Source: Clostridia bacterium
Lineage (GTDB): Bacteria > Bacillota > Clostridia > Oscillospirales > Acutalibacteraceae
DNA length: 42,911 nucleotides
Direction of reading: 5' to 3'
Assembly (NCBI GenBank): GCA_017397845.1
Contig: JAFQHU010000007.1
Location: forward strand, 1-42,911
Under the pieces are notes generated by a model, which was not told where the DNA came from, searched no databases, and saw only the letters and a program-made list of their open reading frames with translations. Below, piece after piece: positions 7,063-13,998 of this stretch (the stretch's first letter is position 1; each line of letters opens with the position of its first letter). Made by a program: the position numbers and the translations under genes.

Positions 7063-7839
7063 TCAAAGATAATTAACAGCCAAAATAACGATACTCGTGA
7101 CAATCATAACAAAACCAACTACACGGTTTAAGGTTTTTGCGTTAGACTTGTTGGCAATTTTAGATGCAATTCTCGCCCAAAGCAAAGTAAATATTACACA
7201 CAGCACAAGGCAAAGAATATCGGGAACTCCGCCGATCATAAAGTGGCTTATACCTCCGGTAAGAGCCGTAAAGGCCATAATAAACACACTTGTGCCGACT
7301 GCCAAATGCATAGGATAACCGAGGATGGAGGTCAGAACAAGCAACAGCATCATTCCTCCGCCCGCACCCGCAAAGCCGCAAATAAACCCGACGATAATAC
7401 CGCCGACTATTGCTTTGATCAATCTGCTCTTAGGAGAAACTGCTTCCAATTGCTCCCTCGTTTTATTGACAGGCTTTAAAATAAATCGCAATCCGATAAT
7501 AATAAGAGCTATCTGCATAGTGCCGCTCATAGCTTGTTCGGGCAAAAAACTTGCCGCAAAACTTCCGATCATAGTTACGATAAGAACACTTGCGAGCAAA
7601 GGCAAGCTGTTTTTAATATCTAAGTTTCCGCTTTTCTTATAGGTATATGCACTGACAGAACTTGCTAAAACGTCGCTGATAAGTCCTATTCCGACCGCAT
7701 CATAGGCGGGAATTCCCAAAAAGGTTATTAGCATAGGTCCTATAATCGCGGCAGCACTCATGCCCGCAAATCCCGTTCCGATGCCAGCTCCGGCTCCCGC
7801 AATAAAGCACACAAGTATTTTTATAAGAATATCTCCCAT
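7063..7839 (-). CDS. TSUP (TauE/SafE) family anion permease
   Basis: A 258-residue integral membrane protein starting at ATG 7839 with GGAGATATATT upstream. Two similar halves begin with glycine-rich helices, ILVCFIAGAGAGIGTGFAGM at the N-terminus and IVGGIIVGFICGFAGAGGGM at about residue 138. This internal duplication is the hallmark of the TSUP (DUF81) family. About eight hydrophobic helices are visible. Members export or import sulfite, sulfonates, sulfoacetate or other organic anions; the substrate cannot be told here. It has its own promoter (7874-7902) and terminator, so it is a single-gene unit. Confidence 0.9.
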   Translation of the reverse strand: MGDILIKILVCFIAGAGAGIGTGFAGMSAAAIIGPMLITFLGIPAYDAVGIGLISDVLASSVSAYTYKKSGNLDIKNSLPLLASVLIVTMIGSFAASFLPEQAMSGTMQIALIIIGLRFILKPVNKTREQLEAVSPKSRLIKAIVGGIIVGFICGFAGAGGGMMLLLVLTSILGYPMHLAVGTSVFIMAFTALTGGISHFMIGGVPDILCLVLCVIFTLLWARIASKIANKSNAKTLNRVVGFVMIVTSIVILAVNYL

Positions 7840-7873
7840 AATATATCTCCATTAGATTACTATTTTAGAGATG

Positions 7874-7902
7874 ATTATATCACACATAACATCAATTTGC
7901 AA
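7874..7902 (-). promoter_or_regulatory. promoter of the TSUP gene
   Basis: Minus strand TTGCAA (7897-7902), 17 bp, TATAAT (7874-7879), about 35 bases before the start codon. Confidence 0.7.
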
Positions 7903-7927
7903 TACTGCAGATTCGGAAATTTCTTTG

Positions 7928-8080
7928 TCCGAAGGGCAACTTCATTGTGTAAGCACTTCATTTGCCGAAAGGCAACCTCATTCGTTTATGTCCGCTTTTC
8001 GGACAATGAAGTTTACTTCAAGCAGTAAAATGAAGTACTCGCTTCGCTCGTAATGAAGTTATGTCCTGCGGACATAAATA
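7928..8080. repeat. modular hairpin/ACTTCATT repeat element, copy 1
   Basis: A series of small hairpins (TTTGCCGAAAGGCA, TGTCCGCTTTTCGGACA, TACTCGCTTCGCTCGTA, TATGTCCTGCGGACATA) separated by ACTTCATT on the left half and AATGAAGT on the right half. The linkers are inverted around the central TGTCCG hairpin, so the whole element can fold as a larger cruciform. A second copy lies at 8687-8862. Confidence 0.85.
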
Positions 8081-8113
8081 AAAAATCGACAAGTCAAAAC
8101 TTGTCGATTTTTT
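8081..8113 (-). terminator. terminator of the hypothetical gene at 8140
   Basis: Symmetric AAAAATCGACAAGT-CAAA-ACTTGTCGATTTTTT hairpin with A- and T-tracts on both sides, able to act in both directions. It abuts repeat copy 1. Confidence 0.8.
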
Positions 8114-8139
8114 GTGTTTACAGCTTAATTTGGCAAAAA

Positions 8140-8634
8140 TTAAATTAAACGAAGTATAGATTTTAGTTTGTCAAAAAAACTTAATCTTTCTATTTTTTGT
8201 GAAAAGGTAACTGTTAGTTCTCTTTCTTCATCAAGCATATAAGGAAAATCACCATCAACGCATACCCAGAAGTATTCTCCTGTTCTATTATGAGGCACAG
8301 AAGCACCTTTTGAAAAAGTGATTTTGATTCCAAAATTTTCATAATTGAAGTCATCACCATCAAAATACCCGTAAACTCCGTAATAACCTTCATAATGAAT
8401 AAAAGAATTACTTTCTTCACCTAACTCCCAAGAAAAAATCTCGTCAGAGCACTGATAGTCTATACCAAATATATTTAAAAATTCAATAAGTTCATTATTA
8501 TCCTCTAAGTTCTTGTAAAAGTTTCTGCAGTCCTGACAGTCGCAAGGACTATTAAAGCTATTACGGTATGCTTTAGTTTTTTCTTTGTCAAAAGTTATTT
8601 TAACAGAATTAATTTCAGTAGCATTAAGAGACAT
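8140..8634 (-). CDS. hypothetical protein with CDCQDC motif
   Basis: A 164-residue soluble, acidic protein starting at ATG 8634 with GAGGTGATATT upstream. Near the N-terminus it has SPCDCQDCRNFYKNL (about residues 29-43), four closely spaced Cys that could bind a metal. An aromatic and acidic region follows (HYEGYYGVYGYFDGDDFNYE, about 80-99), and a basic/hydrophobic C-terminus ends KLKSILRLI. There is no signal peptide or membrane helix. I do not recognise the family. Isolated small acidic proteins of this look are sometimes immunity proteins, but no toxin partner lies nearby. It is bracketed by the two copies of the modular hairpin repeat. Confidence 0.8.
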   Translation of the reverse strand: MSLNATEINSVKITFDKEKTKAYRNSFNSPCDCQDCRNFYKNLEDNNELIEFLNIFGIDYQCSDEIFSWELGEESNSFIHYEGYYGVYGYFDGDDFNYENFGIKITFSKGASVPHNRTGEYFWVCVDGDFPYMLDEERELTVTFSQKIERLSFFDKLKSILRLI

Positions 8635-8651
8635 AATATCACCTCAAACTT

Positions 8652-8680
8652 ATTGTATAATAACAGACCTTAAAAATCAA
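8652..8680 (-). promoter_or_regulatory. promoter of the hypothetical gene at 8140
   Basis: Minus strand TTGATT (8675-8680), 17 bp, TACAAT (8652-8657), about 18 bases before the start codon. It fits the position but is not a strong consensus. Confidence 0.5.
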
Positions 8681-8686
8681 TCCGTT

Positions 8687-8862
8687 TGCCCGTAGGGCAA
8701 CCTCATTGTGCCGAAGGCACACTTCATTGGCGAAGCCACTTCATTTGCTGTAAGGCAACTTCATTCGTTTATGTCCGCTTTTCGGACAATGAAGTTGACA
8801 GCAAGCTGTCAAATGAAGTACTCGCTTCGCTCGTAACGAAGTTATGTCCTGCGGACATAAAT
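8687..8862. repeat. modular hairpin/ACTTCATT repeat element, copy 2
   Basis: Same design as 7928-8080 but with more intact hairpins: GCCCGTAGGGC, GTGCCGAAGGCAC, TGGCGAAGCCA, TGCTGTAAGGCA, TGTCCGCTTTTCGGACA, TGACAGCAAGCTGTCA, TACTCGCTTCGCTCGTA, TATGTCCTGCGGACATA. The linkers are CTCATT or ACTTCATT on the left and AATGAAGT or ACGAAGT on the right. Like copy 1 it ends against a terminator. Confidence 0.85.
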
Positions 8863-8863
8863 G

Positions 8864-8893
8864 AAAAATCCAAGTCTTACGACTTGGATTTTT
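8864..8893 (-). terminator. terminator of tRNA-Gln
   Basis: AAAAATCCAAGTC-TTAC-GACTTGGATTTTT directly after the encoded CCA of the tRNA on the minus strand. Confidence 0.85.
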
Positions 8894-8967
8894 TGGCTGC
8901 GGAACTAGGATTCGAACCCAGACAAACAGAGTCAGAGTCTGCTGTGCTACCCTTACACAATTCCGCA
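8894..8967 (-). tRNA. tRNA-Gln (anticodon CUG), CCA encoded
   Basis: The minus strand folds as a tRNA. The acceptor stem is TGCGGAA/TTCCGCA with discriminator G and encoded CCA. The T arm has GGTTCGAATCC. The anticodon stem is GCAGA/TCTGT around loop CTCTGAC, giving anticodon CTG and therefore Gln for CAG codons. It is a single-gene unit with its own consensus promoter and terminator. Confidence 0.95.
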
Positions 8968-8980
8968 ACGAACAAGTGAT

Positions 8981-9009
8981 ATTATACACACCTGCACATC
9001 AAATGTCAA
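8981..9009 (-). promoter_or_regulatory. promoter of tRNA-Gln
   Basis: Minus strand TTGACA (9004-9009), 17 bp, TATAAT (8981-8986): a perfect consensus sigma-A promoter 14 bases before the mature tRNA. Confidence 0.9.
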
Positions 9010-9132
9010 GTGTTTTACGGAAGTTTTTTTATTTTTTTCCCTCCCGTTTTTTATTTCTGTTATCTTAATTACGTCTATGCTTATTAAACAAAACCTATTA
9101 TGATTTTTTGTTATGTTTGTACAGTTTTATTC

Positions 9133-9161
9133 TTGTCTTTTTTTGGTGCAAATGATAGAAT
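9133..9161 (+). promoter_or_regulatory. promoter of the AspT-like exchanger
   Basis: TTGTCT (9133-9138), 17 bp, TAGAAT (9156-9161), about 47 bases before ATG 9208. Its position inside a longer open frame (ATG 9100) argues against the upstream start. Confidence 0.6.
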
Positions 9162-9207
9162 ATTCAAGGTAAAAATAATACAAAAAAATATATCGGAGGT
9201 CTTATTC

Positions 9208-10470
9208 ATGAGTTTCTTAGGCGGAGTTATCTCCATTAGTAACATCTCAACCCTGCTTTTAGTTATATTCGCTGTTCTTTTTGGCGGTTATGCCCTCGGC
9301 AGAATCACCGTTAAGGGTGTATCGCTCGGTGATGCAGGCGTTTTCATCGTGGCTCTTATCCTCGGCGCACTCGCTTTCAGTGTAAATGCAGACGGACAAT
9401 TGGTATTCGCTCTTTCCTCAAAGCCCTATGACTTCAATGCCGGTCTTTCACTTGTCGAATCTCTCGGTTTAGTCCTTTTCGTTACATCCGTAGGCTTCAT
9501 AGCAGGTCCCAAATTTTTCGGCAATTTCAAAAGAAATTTCAAATCCTATGTGCTTTTAGGCCTTATCATTATCCTTTCCGGCGGTCTTGCTGCCGCAGGC
9601 TGTATCGCTCTCGGTGAGGTTATCGGCTACGGCGGTACCATCGAAAATCAGGACGGCTTCGTGGCTATGATTACCGGACTTCTCGCCGGTGCACTCACCT
9701 CCACTCCTGCTTTCTCTGCTGCCAAAGCAACCGTCGCTGCAGAGTATCAGAATCTCGTTTCCGTAGGCTACGGCATCGCTTATATTTTCGGCGTTATCGG
9801 TGTAGTTCTTTTCGTTCAGATTATGCCCAAGCTCACAAAAGCAAACATGGATGAAGAACGTGAAAAACTCATCGTTAAAGAGGAGAGCAAAAAGAAATCC
9901 TTTACAGGCAAACTTTTTGAGCTTGACCACATGGGTATCGCCGCTTTTTCACTCGCAGCAGTAATCGGTGCTGTTTTGGGTCAGGTGAAGATTCCCCTTT
10001 CAGCCGAAGGTCTCGACGGCACCTGCTTCTCACTTACCACCACAGGCGGCTGTCTTCTTACCAGCCTCGTTCTCGGTCACTTCTCACGCATCGGTAAACT
10101 GAGCATTATGCCCTCACAGAGCACTCTCAAGCTTTTCCGTGAGCTCGGTCTCGTGTTCTTCCTTTGCGGTGCAGGTATCCCCGGCGGTGCTGAATTCGTG
10201 GAAAATTTCGATGCGATGTATTTCGTTTACGGCATCATTATGACGATAGTTCCCCTCATCATCGGCTACCTTTTCGCCAAATATGTTCTCAAGCTCAGCC
10301 TTCTCAATAACCTTGGCTCCATCACAGGCGGTATGACCTCCACTCCTGCTCTCGGCACACTCATCAGTACAGCAGGTACAGAGGATGTGGCTGCAGCTTA
10401 CGCTTCCACCTACCCCATCGCTCTTATCGTAGTTGTGCTTGTGTCACAGTTCCTTATCATTCTTTTCTGA
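9208..10470 (+). CDS. AspT/YidE-type (AAE family) transporter
   Basis: A 420-residue membrane protein. ATG 9208 is chosen because ATCGGAGGTC lies upstream; the frame stays open to ATG 9100 but without a ribosome binding site. Two homologous halves each carry the family signature, GALTSTPAFSAA near residue 158 and GGMTSTPALGTL near 373. About ten to twelve hydrophobic helices surround a charged central loop (about 208-240). This matches the aspartate:alanine exchanger (Asp-Al_Ex) superfamily; the TrkA-C regulatory domains found in YidE are absent. Such carriers exchange dicarboxylates or amino acids. Succinate or fumarate export linked to the fumarate reductase operon nearby is possible but speculative. 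The gene has its own promoter and terminator. Confidence 0.85.
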   Translation: MSFLGGVISISNISTLLLVIFAVLFGGYALGRITVKGVSLGDAGVFIVALILGALAFSVNADGQLVFALSSKPYDFNAGLSLVESLGLVLFVTSVGFIAGPKFFGNFKRNFKSYVLLGLIIILSGGLAAAGCIALGEVIGYGGTIENQDGFVAMITGLLAGALTSTPAFSAAKATVAAEYQNLVSVGYGIAYIFGVIGVVLFVQIMPKLTKANMDEEREKLIVKEESKKKSFTGKLFELDHMGIAAFSLAAVIGAVLGQVKIPLSAEGLDGTCFSLTTTGGCLLTSLVLGHFSRIGKLSIMPSQSTLKLFRELGLVFFLCGAGIPGGAEFVENFDAMYFVYGIIMTIVPLIIGYLFAKYVLKLSLLNNLGSITGGMTSTPALGTLISTAGTEDVAAAYASTYPIALIVVVLVSQFLIILF

Positions 10471-10492
10471 TTCGGGACAAGATAAAAAATTC

Positions 10493-10524
10493 ACACCGCA
10501 GATTAATTTCTGCGGTGTTTTTTT
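10493..10524 (+). terminator. terminator of the AspT-like gene
   Basis: ACACCGCAGA-TTAATT-TCTGCGGTGT followed by T7, 22 bases after the stop. Confidence 0.92.
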
Positions 10525-10534
10525 GCTTATCATC

Positions 10535-10680
10535 AGTAAAGTCGGGCGGATAATATCCGCCCCTACGAACCTCTGCGACGGCCTTCACCGCCACCTTTCC
10601 CTCCGGGAGACCGGCACCCTTTTGTCTGCATTGCAGACATTTCCCCTGTCAGGGGAATTACCTTTCAGAAGAGGCTTTTA
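10535..10680. repeat. dispersed GC-rich hairpin repeat, copy 2
   Basis: Contains GGGCGGATA-ATATCCGCCC, CTCCGGGAG, TCTGCATTGCAGA and CCCCTGTCAGGGG, in the same order as the element at 1085-1318. It runs into the 3' end of the DUF218 gene, so the last codons of that gene may derive from the element. Confidence 0.5.
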
Positions 10681-11411
10681 TCAAATACCCACATTTTAAC
10701 TATGGCGAGCATTTCCCTCATATAATTCATAGGCACAGTATACCATATTATATTCGTTCCGAGGTGTGATGCCTCAAGAAAGCCTTCAGCTTTGGCGTAA
10801 TATGCTGAACGGTAAACGTGATAAGCGTTAGTAACGAAAACGACAGAAGAGGTTGACATGCCCTTTTCCTGCATTATGGCATATGTATTTCTGAAATTCG
10901 TTATAGTTGAGGTTGACTTATCCTCCATAATTATCATATGCTCCGGAATACCTTTGCCCATAAGATAACGCTTCATAGCCAATGCTTCAGGAATATCCTC
11001 CTGTGGGCCCTGACCGCCGGAAACGATGATGAGAGCTTCGGGATTACGTCTGTGATATTCATAGGCTTTGTCGAGTCTTTTGGCGAGGCCTACACTGACT
11101 CTCTCCCCTCTTATGCCGCAACCTAAAACGATAACCGTCTCTTCCCTGTAATCCGCCGTGTCATTACCGCCGTAAGCACCGATAAAAATGCCGAAGCCCA
11201 ACAGCACCGAAATCCCGACACCTAAAATAACATCGAGAATTACCCTCTTTTTTATCCTATCGAAAAATACACCGTAAGCCGTCAGCACAGCGCCGAGACC
11301 GTATACGGGTACAAGACCGATATTAAAGTTAGCGATCAAAGACATCAGAAGTCCGTTACCCAAAAGGAGCGTACCGCAAACGATGGCGGTTGTTTTTACT
11401 GCTTTTTTCAT
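10665..11411 (-). CDS. YdcF/SanA-like DUF218 membrane protein
   Basis: A 248-residue protein starting at ATG 11411 with CGAGGTGATAC upstream. Two or three N-terminal hydrophobic helices (about residues 7-28, 32-48 and 58-80) anchor it. The DUF218 domain follows at about 90-240, with conserved ETVIVLGCGIRGERVSVGLA, then LIIVSGGQG, EALAMKRYL, EDKSTSTITNF and VVFVTNAYHVYRS. Family members (YdcF, SanA, ElyC) are linked to envelope integrity and bind nucleotide-like ligands, but the reaction is unknown. It lies downstream of the aldo/keto reductase unit and is separated from it by a terminator at 11441-11474. The extreme C-terminus abuts a dispersed repeat. Confidence 0.88.
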   Translation of the reverse strand: MKKAVKTTAIVCGTLLLGNGLLMSLIANFNIGLVPVYGLGAVLTAYGVFFDRIKKRVILDVILGVGISVLLGFGIFIGAYGGNDTADYREETVIVLGCGIRGERVSVGLAKRLDKAYEYHRRNPEALIIVSGGQGPQEDIPEALAMKRYLMGKGIPEHMIIMEDKSTSTITNFRNTYAIMQEKGMSTSSVVFVTNAYHVYRSAYYAKAEGFLEASHLGTNIIWYTVPMNYMREMLAIVKMWVFDKSLF

Positions 11412-11440
11412 AGTATCACCTCGGTTTCAGTTTAGCACAA

Positions 11441-11474
11441 GAAAAACCCGCAGGGCAAGTGCCTTACGGGTAAT
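11441..11474 (-). terminator. terminator of the aldo/keto reductase operon
   Basis: Minus strand ACCCGTAAGGCA-CTTGCCCTGCGGGT followed by TTTTCTT, 19 bases after the stop. Confidence 0.8.
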
Positions 11475-11492
11475 TTAAGGAAATCTTAAGAT

Positions 11493-12413
11493 TTACGGAA
11501 GCTTATAGCCTGCGGCAAGATAAATTCTGTACCAATCTTCACGTGAAAGAGTTACGTCAGCCGCCCGGGCTACTGCTTTTATTCTGTCGGGATTGATAGA
11601 GCCGACGATTGGCTGCATTTTTTCGGGAAGGCGCAAAAGCCATGCGATAGCTACGCCTGTGTCCGTAATGCCGTATTTTTCTGCTACCTCGTCCATAACC
11701 TTATGAAGCTCCTTATACTTTTTATTTTTAAGGAAGCTGCCCTCGATAAAGCCGTACTGCAGAGGTGACCAGGGCTGAATGGTGATATTATTCAGTCTGC
11801 AATAATCACGGAGATAGCCGTCATAGTTCACACCGTCAGCATTCGGAAGATTGACATTTGCTCCGTTTGCTATCATAGCCGCATTGGTCACGGAAAGCTG
11901 CATCTGATTGAAAAGCAAAGGCTGTTTTACACTTCTTTTCAGCAGCTCAATCTGTAAGGGACTATGGTTGGAAACACCGAAATATTTAACCTTGCCCGCT
12001 TTTTCCAACTCGTCGAAGGCTTCGGCAACCTCATCGGGCTCCATAAGTAAATCGGGGCGGTGGAGCAGAAGTGTATCCACTCTCTCCACGCCTAATCTTT
12101 TCAGTGAGCCGTCAACGGAAGAAATGATATGCTCCCGTGAAAAATCGTACATAACATGAGGTACGATGGAGCATTTGGTTTGGATATGGATTTTATCCTT
12201 TAAGCCGGGATTTCTCTTAAGCGCCGCACCGAAAACCTCTTCGCACTTGCCTCTGCCGTAAATGTCGGCATGGTCGAAATAGTTGAAGCCAAGCTCAACG
12301 GCGTTATTAAGGTAGAAATCCATTTCCTTGTCGGATTTGTCGCCTATTCTCATACAGCCGAGAGCAACCTGTGATATTTTTTCGTCGGGAGTAAAGGGGG
12401 TAATGTATTTCAT
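11493..12413 (-). CDS. aldo/keto reductase (YdhF-like)
   Basis: A 306-residue TIM-barrel oxidoreductase. ATG 12413 is chosen for AAGGAGAAATACAT upstream; the frame continues 39 codons further without a ribosome binding site. Landmarks are the catalytic Asp-Tyr pair region FNYFDHADIYGRGKCEEVFG (about 42-61), the Lys in IHIQTKCS, the catalytic His in DTLLLHRPD (about 117-125), the strand FGVSNHSP and the NADPH-binding end QPIVGSINPDRI. The family reduces aldehydes or ketones with NAD(P)H in the cytoplasm; the substrate is unknown. The gene is 16 bases downstream of the small anchored protein 12430-12882, so the two are probably co-transcribed. Confidence 0.93.
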   Translation of the reverse strand: MKYITPFTPDEKISQVALGCMRIGDKSDKEMDFYLNNAVELGFNYFDHADIYGRGKCEEVFGAALKRNPGLKDKIHIQTKCSIVPHVMYDFSREHIISSVDGSLKRLGVERVDTLLLHRPDLLMEPDEVAEAFDELEKAGKVKYFGVSNHSPLQIELLKRSVKQPLLFNQMQLSVTNAAMIANGANVNLPNADGVNYDGYLRDYCRLNNITIQPWSPLQYGFIEGSFLKNKKYKELHKVMDEVAEKYGITDTGVAIAWLLRLPEKMQPIVGSINPDRIKAVARAADVTLSREDWYRIYLAAGYKLP

Positions 12414-12429
12414 ATGTATTTCTCCTTTT

Positions 12430-12882
12430 TTATTGACATCTCCACATATAATATAAAGTATAGGCTTCGCTGTCATAATAGTACAACTTAAAATGATTTT
12501 CGGAAAGCTCTGACGAACATCCAGAATCAAGAAAATAATAATCGCCTTCGTCCAGATTTTCTGTAAAATCCTTTTTACCTTTATCGGTGCTGTAAAGAAA
12601 TCTGTCCTCGAATCTTTCCATATATTTTCTTACTTCGGCTATATTTTCTGAATCAACCGACAAATATGTACTGCTGATGTCCTTTGAAATATTTGTGTTA
12701 TAATAATATTCGGAATAACAGATGGCATCACCGGGAACGACCTTTTCATTTACTGCACTGTCATAAAAGCCGCCGATGATTTTCACATCTTCCCGTGCTT
12801 CCTCTTCAGAGGAAAAAATAAAACAAATACCGCCGATAAAAAAGATTAACAGTATTGCTATGATGATTTTTTTGAGCTTCAT
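12430..12882 (-). CDS. N-terminally anchored hypothetical protein
   Basis: A 150-residue protein starting at ATG 12882 with CAGGAGGATAAAA upstream. The longer open frame to 13002 is rejected because it runs back through the antitoxin promoter. Residues 4-23 (KKIIIAILLIFFIGGICFIF) form a signal anchor without a clear cleavage site. The outer part is acidic and tyrosine-rich (ICYSEYYYNTN, YYFLDSGCSS, FKLYYYDSEAYTLYYMWRCQ) and has a few Cys that may form disulfides. I recognise no family. It is the first gene of a probable two-gene unit with the aldo/keto reductase. Confidence 0.75.
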   Translation of the reverse strand: MKLKKIIIAILLIFFIGGICFIFSSEEEAREDVKIIGGFYDSAVNEKVVPGDAICYSEYYYNTNISKDISSTYLSVDSENIAEVRKYMERFEDRFLYSTDKGKKDFTENLDEGDYYFLDSGCSSELSENHFKLYYYDSEAYTLYYMWRCQ

Positions 12883-12939
12883 TTTTATCCTCCTGACTAT
12901 GGTCAAGCTCACTAAACATTCCTTTGTCAAATTTCCCTG

Positions 12940-12968
12940 TTGACATTTCACAAAATGTGATATATAAT
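12940..12968 (+). promoter_or_regulatory. perfect consensus promoter of the candidate antitoxin RNA
   Basis: TTGACA (12940-12945), 17 bp, TATAAT (12963-12968). The spacer holds a TCACA-AAA-TGTGA inverted repeat. It points into the 3' end of the small toxin gene and no protein start follows, so it should make a short antisense RNA. Confidence 0.85.
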
Positions 12969-12974
12969 AAAAAT

Positions 12975-13068
12975 GTAAAAGAGCTGACCGATAAGCAGTC
13001 AATCTCTGCTTAGATTTGTTATTTTAAGAAAAACAACCGCCTAAGTCGAAGAGAGGCGGTTGTTTTCT
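12975..13068 (+). ncRNA. candidate type I antitoxin RNA (antisense to toxin 3' end)
   Basis: Predicted RNA of about 90-95 bases from the promoter at 12940-12968 to the shared hairpin terminator at 13030-13068. Its 3' half (from about 13024) is fully complementary to the last codons and terminator of the toxin mRNA transcribed from the other strand. This is the layout of TxpA/RatA and BsrG/SR4 in Bacillus. Its 5' part (GAGCTGACC) also occurs at the 5' end of the toxin mRNA. No open frame with a ribosome binding site is present. Confidence 0.7.
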
Positions 13069-13134
13069 TTTATGTACATCACTAATGAGCACTATAAAGA
13101 AAATGAGTGCTAAAATAACGATTGTATCGCCCAT
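13024..13134 (-). CDS. candidate type I toxin, small holin-like membrane peptide
   Basis: A 36-residue peptide. ATG 13134 has AGAGGTGATTGCT upstream. The sequence begins MGDTIVILALIFFIVLI, one membrane helix, then SDVHKRKQPPLFDLGGCFS, a basic stretch and a short tail encoded within the terminator stem. Length, single helix, Lys/Arg after the membrane and reading into a GC-rich terminator match Firmicute holin-like toxins (Hol_Tox, TxpA/BsrG type), which depolarise or disturb the membrane. Its promoter (13245-13273) gives a leader of about 100 bases, also typical of type I toxins. An antisense RNA converges from the other side. Toxicity is inferred. Confidence 0.75.
   Translation of the reverse strand: MGDTIVILALIFFIVLISDVHKRKQPPLFDLGGCFS
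13030..13068. terminator. bidirectional terminator shared by toxin mRNA and antisense RNA
   Basis: AACAACCGCCT-N-AGGCGGTTGTT hairpin with A-tract on one side and T-tract on the other, so it can stop transcription in both directions. It overlaps the last codons of the toxin. Confidence 0.88.
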
Positions 13135-13244
13135 AGCAATCACCTCTGCTGAAAACATTTTCCCTTTCGGGTTTATATGTAATCAGAGAGTCACAGTCTC
13201 CCTGTTATAAGAGATCTTCCGCCTACCGTGGTCAGCTCATTAAT

Positions 13245-13273
13245 ATAATACATAATATGTTTTATTTTGTCAA
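13245..13273 (-). promoter_or_regulatory. promoter of the candidate toxin mRNA
   Basis: Minus strand TTGACA (13268-13273), 17 bp, TATTAT (13245-13250). The start point is about 104 bases before the toxin ATG. Confidence 0.82.
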
Positions 13274-13387
13274 ACAGATTTATTGCAAATATTTACACTG
13301 TGAATACTTATGTGTTCACAGCTTTATTTTTATTACGGTATCATTAACTGTGTAAAAACGCTCTCCGATAGTCGCCAAACTAAAGCA

Positions 13388-13421
13388 ATACCCGTCGCAA
13401 TCAATACGACGGGTATTTGTT
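13388..13421 (-). terminator. terminator of the Hdr-Flx-Frd-Fum operon
   Basis: AATACCCGTCG-N9-CGACGGGTATT, 11-bp perfect stem, 19 bases after the last operon gene. The T-tract is imperfect (GCTTTAGTTT) on the minus strand. Confidence 0.75.
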
Positions 13422-13439
13422 TCATTATAGCTTGATTTC

Positions 13440-13997
13440 TTATTTCTTAGAATTAAGATATTCTTCTCTGCCTTTTTCATAAAGGTTGTTGCCTTCGCTG
13501 TCGATAATAACCATAAGAGGCATATCCTCTACATAAAGCTCACGGAGTGCTTCTGCACCAAGGTCTTCGTAAGCGATAAGCTTTGCACTTTTTATGCACT
13601 TGGCTAAAAGAGCGCCTGCACCGCCGATGGCACCGAAGTAAACGCCGGAGTATTTTTTCATAGCGTCAACGACTTCGGGAAGTCTTGCACCCTTACCGAT
13701 CATACCTCTGGCACCAACGGACATCATAGTGGGAGCATAAGCGTCCATTCTGCCGCTGGTTGTGGGGCCTGCTGAACCGATAACTGTACCGGGCTTTGCG
13801 GGTGTGGGGCCAACATAATAGATGGTGGCATTCATGGGGTCGATGGGCAATTCTTCACCTCTGGCGAGGGCTTCGCACATTCTCTTGTGTCCTGCATCTC
13901 TTGAGGTGTAAATAATACCTGTGAGAAGAACTCTGTCGCCTGCTTTAAGGCTCTTGGCAATTTCTTCTGTGAGGGGTAATGTAATTTTCTTTTCCAT
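13440..13997 (-). CDS. class I fumarate hydratase, beta subunit
   Basis: A 185-residue protein starting at ATG 13997 with GGAGGTAATATAAA upstream. It matches the C-terminal (beta) half of iron-sulfur fumarase/L(+)-tartrate dehydratase: KAGDRVLLTGIIYTSRDAGH (about 18-37), IYYVGPTPAKPGTVIGSAGP (59-78) and TTSGRMDAYAP. Conserved Ser, Thr and Arg here bind the dicarboxylate. It pairs with the alpha subunit gene, only one base away, to interconvert malate and fumarate in the cytoplasm. It is the last gene of the eleven-gene operon and feeds or drains the fumarate reductase encoded just upstream. Confidence 0.95.
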   Translation of the reverse strand: MEKKITLPLTEEIAKSLKAGDRVLLTGIIYTSRDAGHKRMCEALARGEELPIDPMNATIYYVGPTPAKPGTVIGSAGPTTSGRMDAYAPTMMSVGARGMIGKGARLPEVVDAMKKYSGVYFGAIGGAGALLAKCIKSAKLIAYEDLGAEALRELYVEDMPLMVIIDSEGNNLYEKGREEYLNSKK

Positions 13998-13998
13998 T

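Noticed and set aside
9100..9207. N-terminal extension of the AspT-like transporter
   Set aside because: No ribosome binding site at ATG 9100, the promoter lies inside this stretch, and the family start fits ATG 9208.
12883..13002. N-terminal extension of the anchored hypothetical protein
   Set aside because: It would run over the antitoxin promoter; ATG 12882 has a strong ribosome binding site and begins a proper signal anchor.
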